Positions 54,901 to 63,214 of a stretch of DNA of 64,000 nucleotides are shown one piece after another. Position numbers and translations under genes: made by a program. The DNA is from Psettodes erumei (taxonomy: Eukaryota > Chordata > Actinopteri > Pleuronectiformes > Psettodidae): assembly GCA_016785225.1 (NCBI GenBank), contig JAFBJZ010000872.1, forward strand, positions 2,283,001 to 2,347,000, in the 5' to 3' direction. Position 1 is the first letter of the stretch, and each line of letters starts with the position of its first letter. The notes beneath the pieces are model-generated. The model was not told the DNA's origin and did no database searches. It was given only the letters and a program-made list of their open reading frames with translations.

Positions 54901-57900
54901 TACTGTTACTGTATTTCATCACTGAAGCAGCTGTAGTGAGTTACCACATGTCGGCAGCTCCTGAGACTGAGAATTGGACAAAATCCAAGATTTTAAAGAT
55001 GCACTAATCAATTTTACCTAAAAACACCAGCTCAGAAACAGTGTGTGATGTGAAAGAGACTGCGCGTTGTGAGCAATCCACAAAAAGTCATCTAAAGACA
55101 CAATGAAGTGGAAAATACATTTTCTCAGTTCTGCTCATGTGTTCTTGTGACAGTTGTTCATTTTATCCCCTGTTACATGCACAGCATGAGTCAAAACTGT
55201 CATGTGTATTTTCTATATGAAACTGCCTCTCTTTTCAGAGATAAACAGCACACAGGCACCATTAACAGTTAGCTGGTGAGCATGGTGGAGCGTTTAGCAG
55301 CTAATGAACCAGACGTTTCCCTCAGGCGATGGTGGAGACCAAATCACAACTAGGAGAGGACTGAAATTGTCCAAACTGCTGCTCTAAAGGAAAAATGATG
55401 TTGCTCTGAGTCTGCAGGGTGTATCAAATGTTTGCCAACACATTCTCTGCGACAACTTGAGGTGATAATGTGTCATTGTTGTGTTTACAGCTTGTTTCGC
55501 TGCCTCCTAGTGGCCAAAAGAACAGGCCATTTATTTTTACATCACCGAGCTGCATGATCAATTTGTAGAATCAACAACATCTAATAAATAAATTATTAGC
55601 TATTGCCTTATGAAAAACAATAATCCATGTGGTGTCTGGAAGTAAATGTACGCAAAGAAAAAACAGTAATAAAAGAGATCTATACGCTTATATGTGGGGG
55701 GTCGACAAGGCCACTCCAGCAATAATACATCCTATGATTGTATATATTTTGTTGCATTCATTATTTTCTGTTTTTCTGCATCATGTAGGACAAACTAATG
55801 ACAAGCTCCTACTCTCCTGTGTTGACAACTAAAGCCGTTAAAGACGACACAGAGCAGCGAATCCTGAGGGACGCGCACGTATGTCCACAGCACACGGACG
55901 TACTCGAGTTATACACAAGCAAACCACCATGTACATGCAGACACCCACACAGCGAAAGTATCATCGCTTGTGCTTGTTAATTACAAAGGTTTCATTTTGC
56001 TCAGACAGATGACAGCCTCTAATGTTTATGTGAGGCCATTATCTTTACAGGTATTCATTAATCAGTCTTTAATGTCAAACCAGTACGGCATTTCTGAGTC
56101 GTTTCCATTGATAGCATGAACACTTCAGTGAACACACACTTTAAAGCTTTTGTTTCCCTGAGCAGAAGTTAACAGCGCATCACTGTGGCTCTCCGCAGGT
56201 GAGGGATGCAGTCGCCGTCATCCAGCTGCTGATGTGGCTGGAGAAGGCCGTGCCTGAGGGGAAGGAGACCGAGCTGACTGCTGCACACTACGTCGATAAT
56301 TGTCGCAGGTTTGTGCACATGTGACTGCACCGGATGGGGAAAGCTGACGTACAATATCTATGCTCATGAGCTGAGAAAATATATCACAAAGGAAGATGAA
56401 AGCACAGAGCCTTAAATACACTGATTGATTCTGTTTGATCTCAGAAATACTATAGAATGGTTATAAATGTGCTCACTTTATAGTGGGGGTTCACAGCTAA
56501 TATAAACATTGTTACAGCAAACAGAAGGACAGCAGAAGCCCGAGCTTTGAAACTATCTCTGCGAGTGGGCCCAATGCCGCTCTTGCACATTACAGGTAAG
56601 ATTCTTGTTTTTTATTTTCATCATAGTATATAATTACCTCATCTTTGTTTTTATCAAAGCACAGATTTAGACAGTCGCCTTGTTGGTGAATTCAAGGGTG
56701 CTCAGACATCCAGTAATACAGAGTTGGCTACTATAAAGTTGTTGTCAAAAACAAAGACAATGCGAGACTTAAAAGACTTCATTTAAAAATGTAAATTAGG
56801 TTCAACACTGGTAATATTCTACTATATACATTTTCTTGCTGCCTACATATTCTAATTGTCTGCCACTAAAAACAGTCCTCAACAAGTTTATCCCCATTAA
56901 AGTAATGTTTGCAGAAGATGGCAGTGTACAGTCTCCAGGTGTTTTTTGTAATGAAATTATATTAGTGTGCAGTTTTTCCAGATTAACATGGGGGTTGATA
57001 CTTTAAAAGCTGTTAAAATTCTTACATTTCATTTACAAAATATCATTTTTTTCTTTCTTTCTTGCTTTAGACAGTTACATTAATTGCAACCTTTGAAACT
57101 ACAAGTGAGACTGGTGCAACTGGCTAATAACTGCAACAGTAATGTGAAAGCTAATGGGCTAGAACTTCAACACTGAAGTGGTTCTTTAAGTGTGCTACAA
57201 CTACCGCCAGAGGGTTGCAGTGCTGCAGTTATTTCCTGTTTTTCTTCTTTGCAGCCCAACAAATGAAACCAGCAGGAGGTTGACAGTTGATGAAATGTAC
57301 CTGGTCGACTCAGGTGGCCAGTATCTGTGAGTAAAAACAGCCTCTACACACACACACACACACTCCTGTTTCACTTTACATCATTTTATTTGAAATGAGT
57401 CATGCTGTCTCTCACTACTGTTACTACTGCTACTAGAGATGGGACCACTGACATCACCCGGACAGTTCACTGGGGAACACCAACAGCAATGCAAAAGGTA
57501 GCATGTTTAATACCCTATTGAAAGTGGGATTTGTTATATTTATATTCATATTTTACAATAATACAATAATAAGATAAATGTGCAAGACTGACTCCCACTG
57601 TACTTCCTCTTATTGATAATATAACATAATATTTTCCTGTTCTTAACCACAGGAGGCCTTCACTCGAGTGCTCATGGGAAACATTGAGATATCTCGAACC
57701 ATATTTCCTTCAGGGACGAGAGGTGGGAATGAAAAACACTCTTGCCTTGTTTGAAAGGAGATTTACAAAGATTCTCCTGTGAAGCCTTTTTTCCAGTTTC
57801 ACCACTAGAGGGCCCTGTTTATGCACTTGTCATCACTCAGTCGGTGCGTTTCTGTCTCGGCAGCAGGATATTGTGATTCCAGCTCTCTGTTCTGGCTTTT

Positions 57901-59811
57901 ACTTATCAACAGGTATAAACATGGAGATGCTTGGTCGCCGGGCATTGTGGGAGGTGGGCCTGAATTACGGCCACGGCACAGGTCATGGTGTTGGAAACTA
58001 CTTTGGAGTTCATGAGTGTACGGCTCCTTTTACATTCCATATAAATATGAATAAATAACTTTTGAACAACTGTTGTAAAAAAATCCCAAAAAAGGTACAG
58101 CACAACAATAACATTGATATATTTTTGCAGGGCCTGTTGGCTTCCAGGGCAACAACATTCCCTTCAGAGCAGGCATGTTCACATCTATAGGTGAGGGTTA
58201 AAGCAATAAAATCCATATCCACAAAAGATAAACATCATGATCATTTTTAAATAAAACTAACCTGAAATGGTGATGGTTTTCTTTAAGAACCTGGATATTA
58301 CAAAGAGAATGACTTTGGGATCCGGATTGAAGATGTAGCTGTGATTGTTCCTGTCCAGACAAAGGTAGATGCAGAGCAGTTGTCCGAGCCAGAACTTCAT
58401 GACAATGTTTTTCTTTTTAAAGCGTGAGGTTCACAGTAAACATCATCACTGTGTGAATAACATCTGCCTCATTGCGCTTTCCCTCAGTATGGTCATCACT
58501 TTCTGACCTTTGAGACTGTGTCACTGGTTCCATATGATAGGAAGCTGATTGACATGTCTCTCCTCAGCTCTGAACAGGTAAGGACAGTATCTAACTGCAG
58601 AATCCAGTTTCTGTAATACTGTACTGTAGGGTACTGTACTTCTTTACATACTGTGAGCTATGTGAAGATGTTACTGGGCAATCACCTTCATTTTTTGGAA
58701 AGGAGGAACTAAAGAATGCTTACCTAACATATTAAAATATGAAATTGATGGCCAGTAAGGTCTACTACAGGTTTACTTCCCAAGTGATGAGTTTCCTGTT
58801 TCAATTTGTAAATACCTTTGGGTATAACAGTGTGAGTTCAGCTGATTTCCTATTAAAACCCCCCTTTAACAGGTTGTAGCTTCTCTCTGCAGCTTTGAGA
58901 CCAAAACATAAAACAAAACCACGTGTGAAGTTTAACTTCTGCATTTTGTTTCTTTTTTTGTCTAAAGACAAAAAAAATGTTTGTCAGTAACAGTATCATT
59001 AGCCTCGTTACAGTAAAGACTTGATTTCATTTTCTGAAAAAAGGAATTGCATCGTCTTTTGGCTGCCGCAAATGTTTGATGATTCTTACACACTGATGCA
59101 AAAGATCAATAGATGTTGATAATTTAATCATGTAAAATAGTTTAGTATAGCAGTCACAGAGACCATGCCCTGCAGAATGTGTACTTTTACTTTGGATAAT
59201 TTAGTTGATAATGTTTCAGTAATATTACTTATATAGGAGTTTGAATTCAGATATGTTACTTAGTGTAAATATATATTAGTATGTTATATATTAGTAAAAT
59301 ATTCTTACATTGTGATATTGTTACTTGTATTTCGACAACATCAGGACTTCTTCCACCACTTTCAACACAACAATAGTGTATTTTGTATTTTGAAGGCTCA
59401 GAGTGTACACAAAACAAAAGTGGTCCAAATTTTGATCCCTGTGGAACACTGTATTTAATCTCAGATCAAGAAAATAGGAAATGTGATTATTTTTGCATTT
59501 ACTAAAAATTTTGAAAGAAGTTCATTGATTTTTATTGATTATCAAAAAAGAAATTTGTTTTTTACATGTTACCAGTGAGAATTTTATTGAGAGTGGTCTT
59601 TTCTCTCTAGATCCAATGGCTGAATAAATACTATGAGACGATCAGGAGGCTGCTGGGTCCCGAGCTGGACAAACAGGGACTACATGAGGAGAAGGACTGG
59701 ATGCTCAGAAACACTGAGCCCTTCATGGTGTCTGAATCTTCCTCATCCATCTGTTCCTCCTCCCTGACCCTCGTTGCTCTGACCGTCACCCTCCTCCACA
59801 ACATCGTCTGA
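48928..59811 (+). CDS. xpnpep2: Membrane-bound X-prolyl aminopeptidase 2 (aminopeptidase P)
   Basis: This peptidase of family M24B (EC 3.4.11.9) removes the N-terminal residue from peptides with proline second, such as bradykinin, at the outer cell surface. I joined 21 coding exons, all with GT-AG introns and compatible phases. They give 673 residues; as I recall, the human protein has 674. In order: signal peptide (about 1-22), creatinase-like N-terminal domain, middle domain, catalytic domain (about 365-600) and hydrophobic GPI-type tail. The five metal ligands of the family are present: Asp447, Asp458, His521, Glu552, Glu566. His427 and His530 match conserved active-site histidines. There is no frameshift or stop, so the gene looks intact. 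The start has an upstream in-frame stop and a G at -3. Downstream, sash3 begins 3.3 kb away on the same strand. The nearest alternative, soluble XPNPEP1, lacks the signal and GPI tail. Confidence 0.97.
48977..49445 (+). other. xpnpep2: xpnpep2 intron 1
   Basis: 469 bases, GTAAAA...TTTCAG. Nothing further recognised inside. Confidence 0.9.
49446..55878 (+). CDS. xpnpep2: xpnpep2 exons 2-11, N-terminal and middle domains
   Basis: Exons: 49446-49507, 49840-49950, 50051-50114, 50806-50910, 52082-52168, 52335-52478, 53069-53170, 54331-54412, 54579-54780, 55789-55878. They encode the two noncatalytic creatinase-type domains. Landmarks are Tyr-Ile-Ile-Pro-Gly-Thr-Asp-Ala-His (exon 3), Phe-Thr-Gly-Ser-Ala-Gly (exons 4-5), Leu-Trp-Thr-Asp-Ser-Arg-Tyr (exon 5), Ile-Pro-Tyr-Asn-Pro-Phe-Phe (exon 9), and Tyr-Ser-Pro-Val with Lys-Ala-Val-Lys (exon 11). 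N-glycosylation sequons occur in exons 2, 3, 7 and 10 (two), as expected for an ectoenzyme. The exon 5 donor (GTGGGG) is weak but keeps the phase and the homology. Confidence 0.94.
49508..49839 (+). other. xpnpep2: xpnpep2 intron 2 with microsatellite acceptor
   Basis: 332 bases. Its 3' end is a (CT)n tract (49791-49816) then (GT)n (49821-49834) directly before ACAG at 49836-49839. The dinucleotide repeats therefore make up the polypyrimidine region of the exon 3 splice acceptor. Confidence 0.9.
50115..50805 (+). other. xpnpep2: xpnpep2 intron 4
   Basis: 691 bases. A pyrimidine-rich TCC/TCA repeat at about 50138-50180 follows the donor closely. Nothing else recognised. Confidence 0.85.
50911..52081 (+). 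other. xpnpep2: xpnpep2 intron 5
   Basis: 1171 bases, AT-rich, with an (AT)n at 51973-51994 and weak donor GTGGGG. No exon or defined repeat recognised. Confidence 0.85.
52479..53068 (+). other. xpnpep2: xpnpep2 intron 7
   Basis: 590 bases with short (TG)n tracts near both ends (52508-52531 and 53042-53060). The second lies just before the exon 8 acceptor. No other feature. Confidence 0.85.
53171..54330 (+). other. xpnpep2: xpnpep2 intron 8
   Basis: 1160 bases, AT-rich. Nothing recognised beyond the splice sites (GTAAGT...TTTTAG). Confidence 0.85.
54781..55788 (+). other. xpnpep2: xpnpep2 intron 10
   Basis: 1008 bases, GTATGA...TGTAG. Most of 55250-55530 is a dispersed repeat, annotated separately. 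Confidence 0.85.
55250..55530. repeat. Percomorph-type dispersed repeat in intron 10
   Basis: The phrases TTTAGCAGCTAATGAACCAG, TTTCCCTCAGGCGATGGTGG and the ending GCTGCCTCCTAGTGGCCAAA are those of a short repeat that is very common in perch-like fishes, as I recall it. A 16-mer is shared with 42976-42991 in this window. The class (SINE or nonautonomous DNA element) is not settled by what is visible. Confidence 0.5.
55879..56198 (+). other. xpnpep2: xpnpep2 intron 11
   Basis: 320 bases, GTATGT...CGCAG. Nothing else recognised. Confidence 0.85.
56199..58577 (+). CDS. xpnpep2: xpnpep2 exons 12-20, catalytic M24 domain
   Basis: Exons: 56199-56308, 56518-56595, 57255-57326, 57437-57497, 57653-57722, 57913-58017, 58131-58190, 58288-58364, 58488-58577. 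Two metal-binding Asp residues lie in Val-Asp-Ser-Gly-Gly (exon 14) and Thr-Thr-Asp-Ile-Thr-Arg-Thr (exon 15), eleven residues apart as in the family. The ligand His is in Gly-His-Gly-Thr-Gly-His-Gly (exon 17). The two Glu ligands are in Ser-Ile-Glu-Pro-Gly-Tyr-Tyr (exon 18/19 junction) and Arg-Ile-Glu-Asp-Val (exon 19). Ala-His-Tyr in exon 13 and Val-His-Glu-Trp across exons 17/18 are also conserved. All key residues are present, so the enzyme should be active. Confidence 0.95.
56596..57254 (+). other. xpnpep2: xpnpep2 intron 13
   Basis: 659 bases, AT-rich. The tail near 57195-57235 (CCGCCAGAGGGTTGCAG) may be a repeat fragment, but this is too weak to call. Confidence 0.8.
59185..59362. mobile_element. 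Old hAT-type nonautonomous element
   Basis: Starts like GTGTACTTTTACTTTGGATA and ends with ACTTCTTCCACCACTTTC. These are the familiar ends of the Tol2-like hAT short elements of fishes, which carry TACTTTTACTT phrases and finish with CTTCTTCCACCACTG. The copy is heavily diverged and no target duplication can be trusted. Confidence 0.5.
59380..59470 (-). mobile_element. LINE reverse-transcriptase relic
   Basis: The minus strand of 59450-59421 reads Ser-Val-Pro-Gln-Gly-Ser-Lys-Phe-Gly-Pro, followed by Leu-Leu-Phe-Cys. This matches the conserved (G)VPQGS-x-LGP-LLF block of non-LTR (L2/Rex-type) reverse transcriptases. Stops lie just upstream in the same frame, so this is a dead, truncated fragment inside xpnpep2 intron 20. 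Confidence 0.5.
59611..59811 (+). CDS. xpnpep2: xpnpep2 last coding exon, GPI-anchor signal
   Basis: It encodes the final 66 residues and TGA (59809-59811). After the helical end of the catalytic domain (Ile-Gln-Trp-Leu-Asn-Lys-Tyr-Tyr...) comes a Ser-rich stretch (Ser-Glu-Ser-Ser-Ser-Ser). A roughly 16-residue hydrophobic tail (Leu-Thr-Leu-Val-Ala-Leu-Thr-Val...) then ends at Ile-Val with no basic cytoplasmic tail. This layout is a GPI-attachment signal, with the omega site probably among the serines. Mammalian XPNPEP2 is GPI-anchored; anchoring here is inferred. Confidence 0.93.
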   Translation: MQWLNKYYETIRRLLGPELDKQGLHEEKDWMLRNTEPFMVSESSSSICSSSLTLVALTVTLLHNIV

Positions 59812-60145
59812 GCATCTCCGTCTTTCTTGCACTCAATCCACTCAAAGCAGACTTGCACACTGTTACCACTATGCAGTCTCTATTGAGCAGCTACTGCTGT
59901 ATACCAGGTTGAGAGATGCACTGCAGTTTTGCTTTTTTTTGTAAGTTATGGATATATTTGTAATAATAATATATATAATAATAATTTAAATTTGTGAGTA
60001 AGTGTCTGGTATTGTGGTTTTGCAAAGACTGAAAATGATCTTTTCTGTGATTTTTGATGTTTTAACTTTTTGGGTTTTAAACTGGACATTTGTATGACCA
60101 GCTGATATAATTTCTATTTTATTAAAGTAACAATGTTTAAAACAG
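59812..60145 (+). other. xpnpep2: xpnpep2 3' UTR
   Basis: AT-rich sequence between the stop codon and the poly(A) signal, including TAATAA/ATATAT stretches near 59960-59990. The exact cleavage site is estimated as about 15-25 bases after ATTAAA. Confidence 0.7.
60121..60126 (+). terminator. xpnpep2: Poly(A) signal ATTAAA of xpnpep2
   Basis: ATTAAA, the commonest variant of AATAAA, lies 310 bases after the stop codon. No clear AATAAA hexamer comes before it in the 3' UTR, so it is the best candidate. Confidence 0.65.
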
Positions 60146-60258
60146 AGGGTCAAGTAACTAGTCTGAACGCTTGTAAGGTTGAAGGAGGGGCTTCAATCTG
60201 GCTGCAGCCAATCATGTGTGGGCAGGAGGGAAAGGCGCGTTCAGGGACCAATGGGCTC

Positions 60259-61062
60259 TAGTGTTGTGCGATACTGCATATTTTGGTATCGATCCGATAC
60301 CAAGTAAATACGGGCCAGTATCGCCGATACCGATACCGATATCGATACTTATCAATCAATAAGGTGGATGCATCATTGAATTGCTAAATCTCAATTAATT
60401 TCCATGACCTTAAGTGGGTTCTTTTGCGATGTTTCCTTTTTTATTATTAAACAAACAAAGTTGGGCGGTGTTTTGTCTTAGTTTATGCTCTGTCAGTCAT
60501 ATGTTTTGTACGTTGGATGTCATTTTTATTGTTTTTAATTCAGCACATTGTTATCTTTCATATCTTTAATATCTTTAAGGCAAAATGAATGTAATTAATA
60601 GGAGTCTATTAGTGGTGGGCGGATCAATCCAAATACGATAGTATCGATACCAAGTCAGTATCGGATCAATACTAGCCTGGTGAAATCGATTCTTTACTTT
60701 AAGTTCAGCTCTTGTTTGCAATGCTGCGGTTTCAGCAAAGAGGAAACAGCCAGGTCGCCGGACTCGCCGCTCCTGTGTCAGTGCAGAGCAGGCACACTTT
60801 GCTCCCCCTCCCCTCTCTCGTGTTTAGATGTTCCGCTGTCACATGAGTCACGTGACATGACTTAGCAAAGCAAAAACTTTACTTAATAATAAAAAAGGAA
60901 ACATCACAAAAACACTTGAAAATTAATTGAGATTTAGCAATTCAATGATGCATCCACCTTATTGATTGATAAGTATCTGTATCGGTATCGGTATCCGCGA
61001 TACTGGCCCGTATTTACTTGGTATCGGATCGATATCAAAATATGCAGTATCGCACACCACTA
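60259..61062. mobile_element. Nonautonomous DNA transposon with ~190-bp inverted arms
   Basis: The left arm (60259-60450) and the reverse complement of the right arm (60883-61062) align from end to end. They begin TAGTGTTGTGCGATACTGC and TAGTGGTGTGCGATACTGC, and I count about five mismatches in the outer 150 bases. Both arms end inside at TTTTTTATTATTAA. The middle (60451-60882) has no transposase frame. A third, related end (TAGTGGTGGGCGGATC...) begins at 60610. TA on both outer sides could be a TA target duplication, but it sits in CTAG on both sides, so this is ambiguous. The GTGKTGTGCGATAC ends recall hAT-like fish elements; the superfamily is not proven. Confidence 0.8.
60610..60690 (+). 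repeat. Internal related transposon end
   Basis: TAGTGGTGGGCGG is followed by GTATCGATACCAAGT, the same ordered motifs as the outer arms but clearly diverged. No partner end (CCCACCACTA) is found to the right inside the element. It could be a solo end from a related copy or a subterminal repeat kept from the parent transposon. Confidence 0.55.
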
Positions 61063-62980
61063 GTGTTGTGTGTTTTTATGGTTAAGGCGAAGTAAAACAA
61101 TTTACAGCAGGAAGCTGATGATGAAATCAAGAAGTGTTTTTACTCAGCGTGACAACTGTGTTGATGCTACGTGTTAATTCAAACAGAACTGTGACGGCAG
61201 CGTAAATACGACTTAAATCTGGCATCGGTACTTGAAACTAATTGGAAAGCAATAACAAACACTAACAGGCGCCAAAAGGCAGGTCATTCATCAAAACGGA
61301 AAGCAGTCTGAACTCTGGACTAACAGGCAGGTTTCCTTCTTGAGATAATGGCCATTTTTCCACTTGTTACTTTTGCGGTTCATGCAGTTTTAGGTGGAAA
61401 CATATTTACACAGTCAACACATGAAATCGTTGCATCCGAGAATCGGGAGCATCATCTGTAGCTGAAGAACGTCTGGCATTAAAGTTGGCCTGAAGATGCT
61501 AAAAGTCACTGACCATTATTTACTTGAGGATGGTTTGGGTTTTTTTTTTTTACAACAACTACATTAAATGACAAAACACTTTCAACCAGTTTCTGGTAAC
61601 TGTAACATCTGTCTTGTCAATTTTTTTTCTTTGCCCGGAATTGGTTCTGTCATCTTGAAGGTGTGAGTTTGGCTGGCAACACTCCGCGCCCTGCATCTGC
61701 AGGCTCCAGTCAAACATGTTCATGACCAAAAGTGCACAAGCAGCTTGACAGACTAACGTTCAATCACATAATGCGGCAGGTTTGAGGTCAAGAGGCCCCG
61801 AAAAGAAGGACAAATGCTAGCTCACTGTTCTTTGTGCGTTACCTGAACGCATTACTTTTACTCATAAAGGACCATTTTCATAGCAAAGCTTTGCTGCTTT
61901 TACTCAAGTAAAGGATCTCGATTCTTCTTCCACCAGGACCTCAAGGAGAATCAAGGTTGAACCCAGTCAACTTCTTGTTTGTCATTTTATTACTTTAAGA
62001 ACTGCAGACAGATAAGACTGTAACTGGAGTGACAGGAAACTAAAATAGGGCATCCTCTCGTCATGTGGTTTGCTAACCCCACAAAAATAACAAGCTAAAC
62101 TTGACTAACATTGTACTTCCCTTCCTCCTTTTACTAACAGCGTTTGCCCTCTCCTGCTGTCCAAGTGTACATTCAAAAGCACGCACATTTCTGTGAGTCA
62201 CTCAAGTTGTTTTTGTCCTAATTGTCCATTTTGGGTGTTTTTCACAGTGTCAGCATATGTCTGGCACCACAACTCATTTGTCTCAGAAACCTTTTCTTCT
62301 GAATATATATCCTCATTTGGATGAGCTGGACTGACTATGATGCTTTTATGGCCTCTCATAGCTGCAGCCTCTGCCACCGCAGGAAAGCCATCTAAATATG
62401 TCAGCTGTGGAGGTCTTTCACTTCTACTCTTCTGCTGAAGTGACAAATATGCACTGTTTTAAGAGCAACAGCTACGCATCAGACTGAAAAGCTGTGGCCT
62501 AGCCTGGACATAGAGATGAAGTAATGACTAATCAGAGCGTGATAGAGATCTTTCCTGCCAGCAAATTTACTTCAACATTCTGCTGAAGGTGCAAACCGGC
62601 ATCTGTAGGAGTAGAAATGTTGTAATAGTGCGGCTGCTCCTCATTACGTCTGTGATACCGCAGCAAGAAATGACATGATTTTAAAGGAGCCGCTCTTTGC
62701 TCGTGAGCCTTCGGAGAGCTTTTATCTGACTGAACATGTTCAATATGATCAACCAGGGGCTGATTGTTTGAGCACAACATAAAGGAAAAAACCTGTGTGG
62801 AGCAGCGTTCGCAGCAAAAAACCCCAAAACCTGCTTTGTTTTTGACCAGCCTGTCGACAGTAACAGAGTTGTGATGACATCTTCGTGAGTGGTTTTGTGT
62901 GTCACTTCGGTTTTGAGCCACAGAGAGCGCGGCTGAGAAACAAACTCATTACCCTGTGTGTGAAACCTAGCACTAAAGGC
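61063..62980. other. Spacer between xpnpep2 and sash3
   Basis: No exon recognised. Apart from a hAT end at 61845-61940 and a poly-T near 61542, nothing stands out. Minus-strand frames at 62198-62446 and 62532-62921 show no domain or family resemblance. Confidence 0.7.
61845..61940. mobile_element. hAT short-element end
   Basis: CTTTTACTCAAGTAAAGG followed by ATCTCGATTCTTCTTCCACC is the characteristic end of Tol2-like hAT short elements of fishes (usual form ...AAGTAAAGGATCTGAATACTTCTTCCACCACTG, split here by substitutions). The other end is not clear. Confidence 0.55.
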
Positions 62981-63157
62981 AGGGACTTCCTCTCAGTTTC
63001 TGCAGTTTGTTCGCCTGCAGTGGCGTGCAGCTCTGCTTTTTTCCTCTCTTTGGCAGTGAGAGCACTGTGACACCAAACCCCTTGGCGAGTAAAACCGGCG
63101 TAGCTCTCTCACAGCCGGTTGTCCAGAGGGATTTGAGGAGACCCCCCCCCCGGGAAG
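62981..63157 (+). promoter_or_regulatory. sash3: sash3 5' UTR and proximal promoter with ETS/PU.1-type sites
   Basis: ACTTCCTCT at 62985-62993 is the reverse complement of AGAGGAAGT, the core of the PU.1/ETS consensus. A second GGAA-type site (TTCCTCTCTTT, 63041-63051) lies nearer the gene. An in-frame TGA at 63134-63136 precedes the start codon by seven codons, and a run of ten C lies at 63142-63151. PU.1/ETS control would suit a blood-cell gene, but it is inferred from motifs alone. Confidence 0.4.
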
Positions 63158-63214
63158 ATGTTAAGGCGAAGGCCTTCGAATGCCTCGGAGAAGGAGCAGG
63201 TGCAGAAGAAGAAG
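63158..63214 (+). CDS. sash3: SAM and SH3 domain adaptor SASH3 (SLY1), coding exon 1
   Basis: SASH3 is a lymphocyte signalling adaptor with central SH3 and C-terminal SAM domains. This exon encodes only its first 19 residues: Met-Leu-Arg-Arg-Arg-Pro-Ser-Asn-Ala-Ser-Glu-Lys-Glu then Gln-Val-Gln-Lys-Lys-Lys. It ends in phase 0 before donor GTGAGC (63215). Human SASH3 begins almost identically, with the same Arg/Lys-Pro-Ser-Asn-Ala-Ser-Glu-Lys-Glu core and Lys triplet. The ATG has A at -3 and an upstream in-frame stop. The paralogue SASH1 does not start this way as far as I recall. Position right after xpnpep2 in the same orientation matches human Xq26.1. Exon 2 (Ser-rich, Phe-Lys-Asp-Phe) was not found before the window end. 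Confidence 0.92.

Larger units (their letters stand above)
58578..59610 (+). other. xpnpep2: xpnpep2 intron 20
   Basis: 1033 bases, the last intron, holding two transposon relics (59185-59362 and around 59421-59450) annotated separately. Confidence 0.85.

Noticed and set aside
62532..62921. 129-codon minus-strand frame between xpnpep2 and sash3
   Set aside because: No domain or conservation cue; likely chance.
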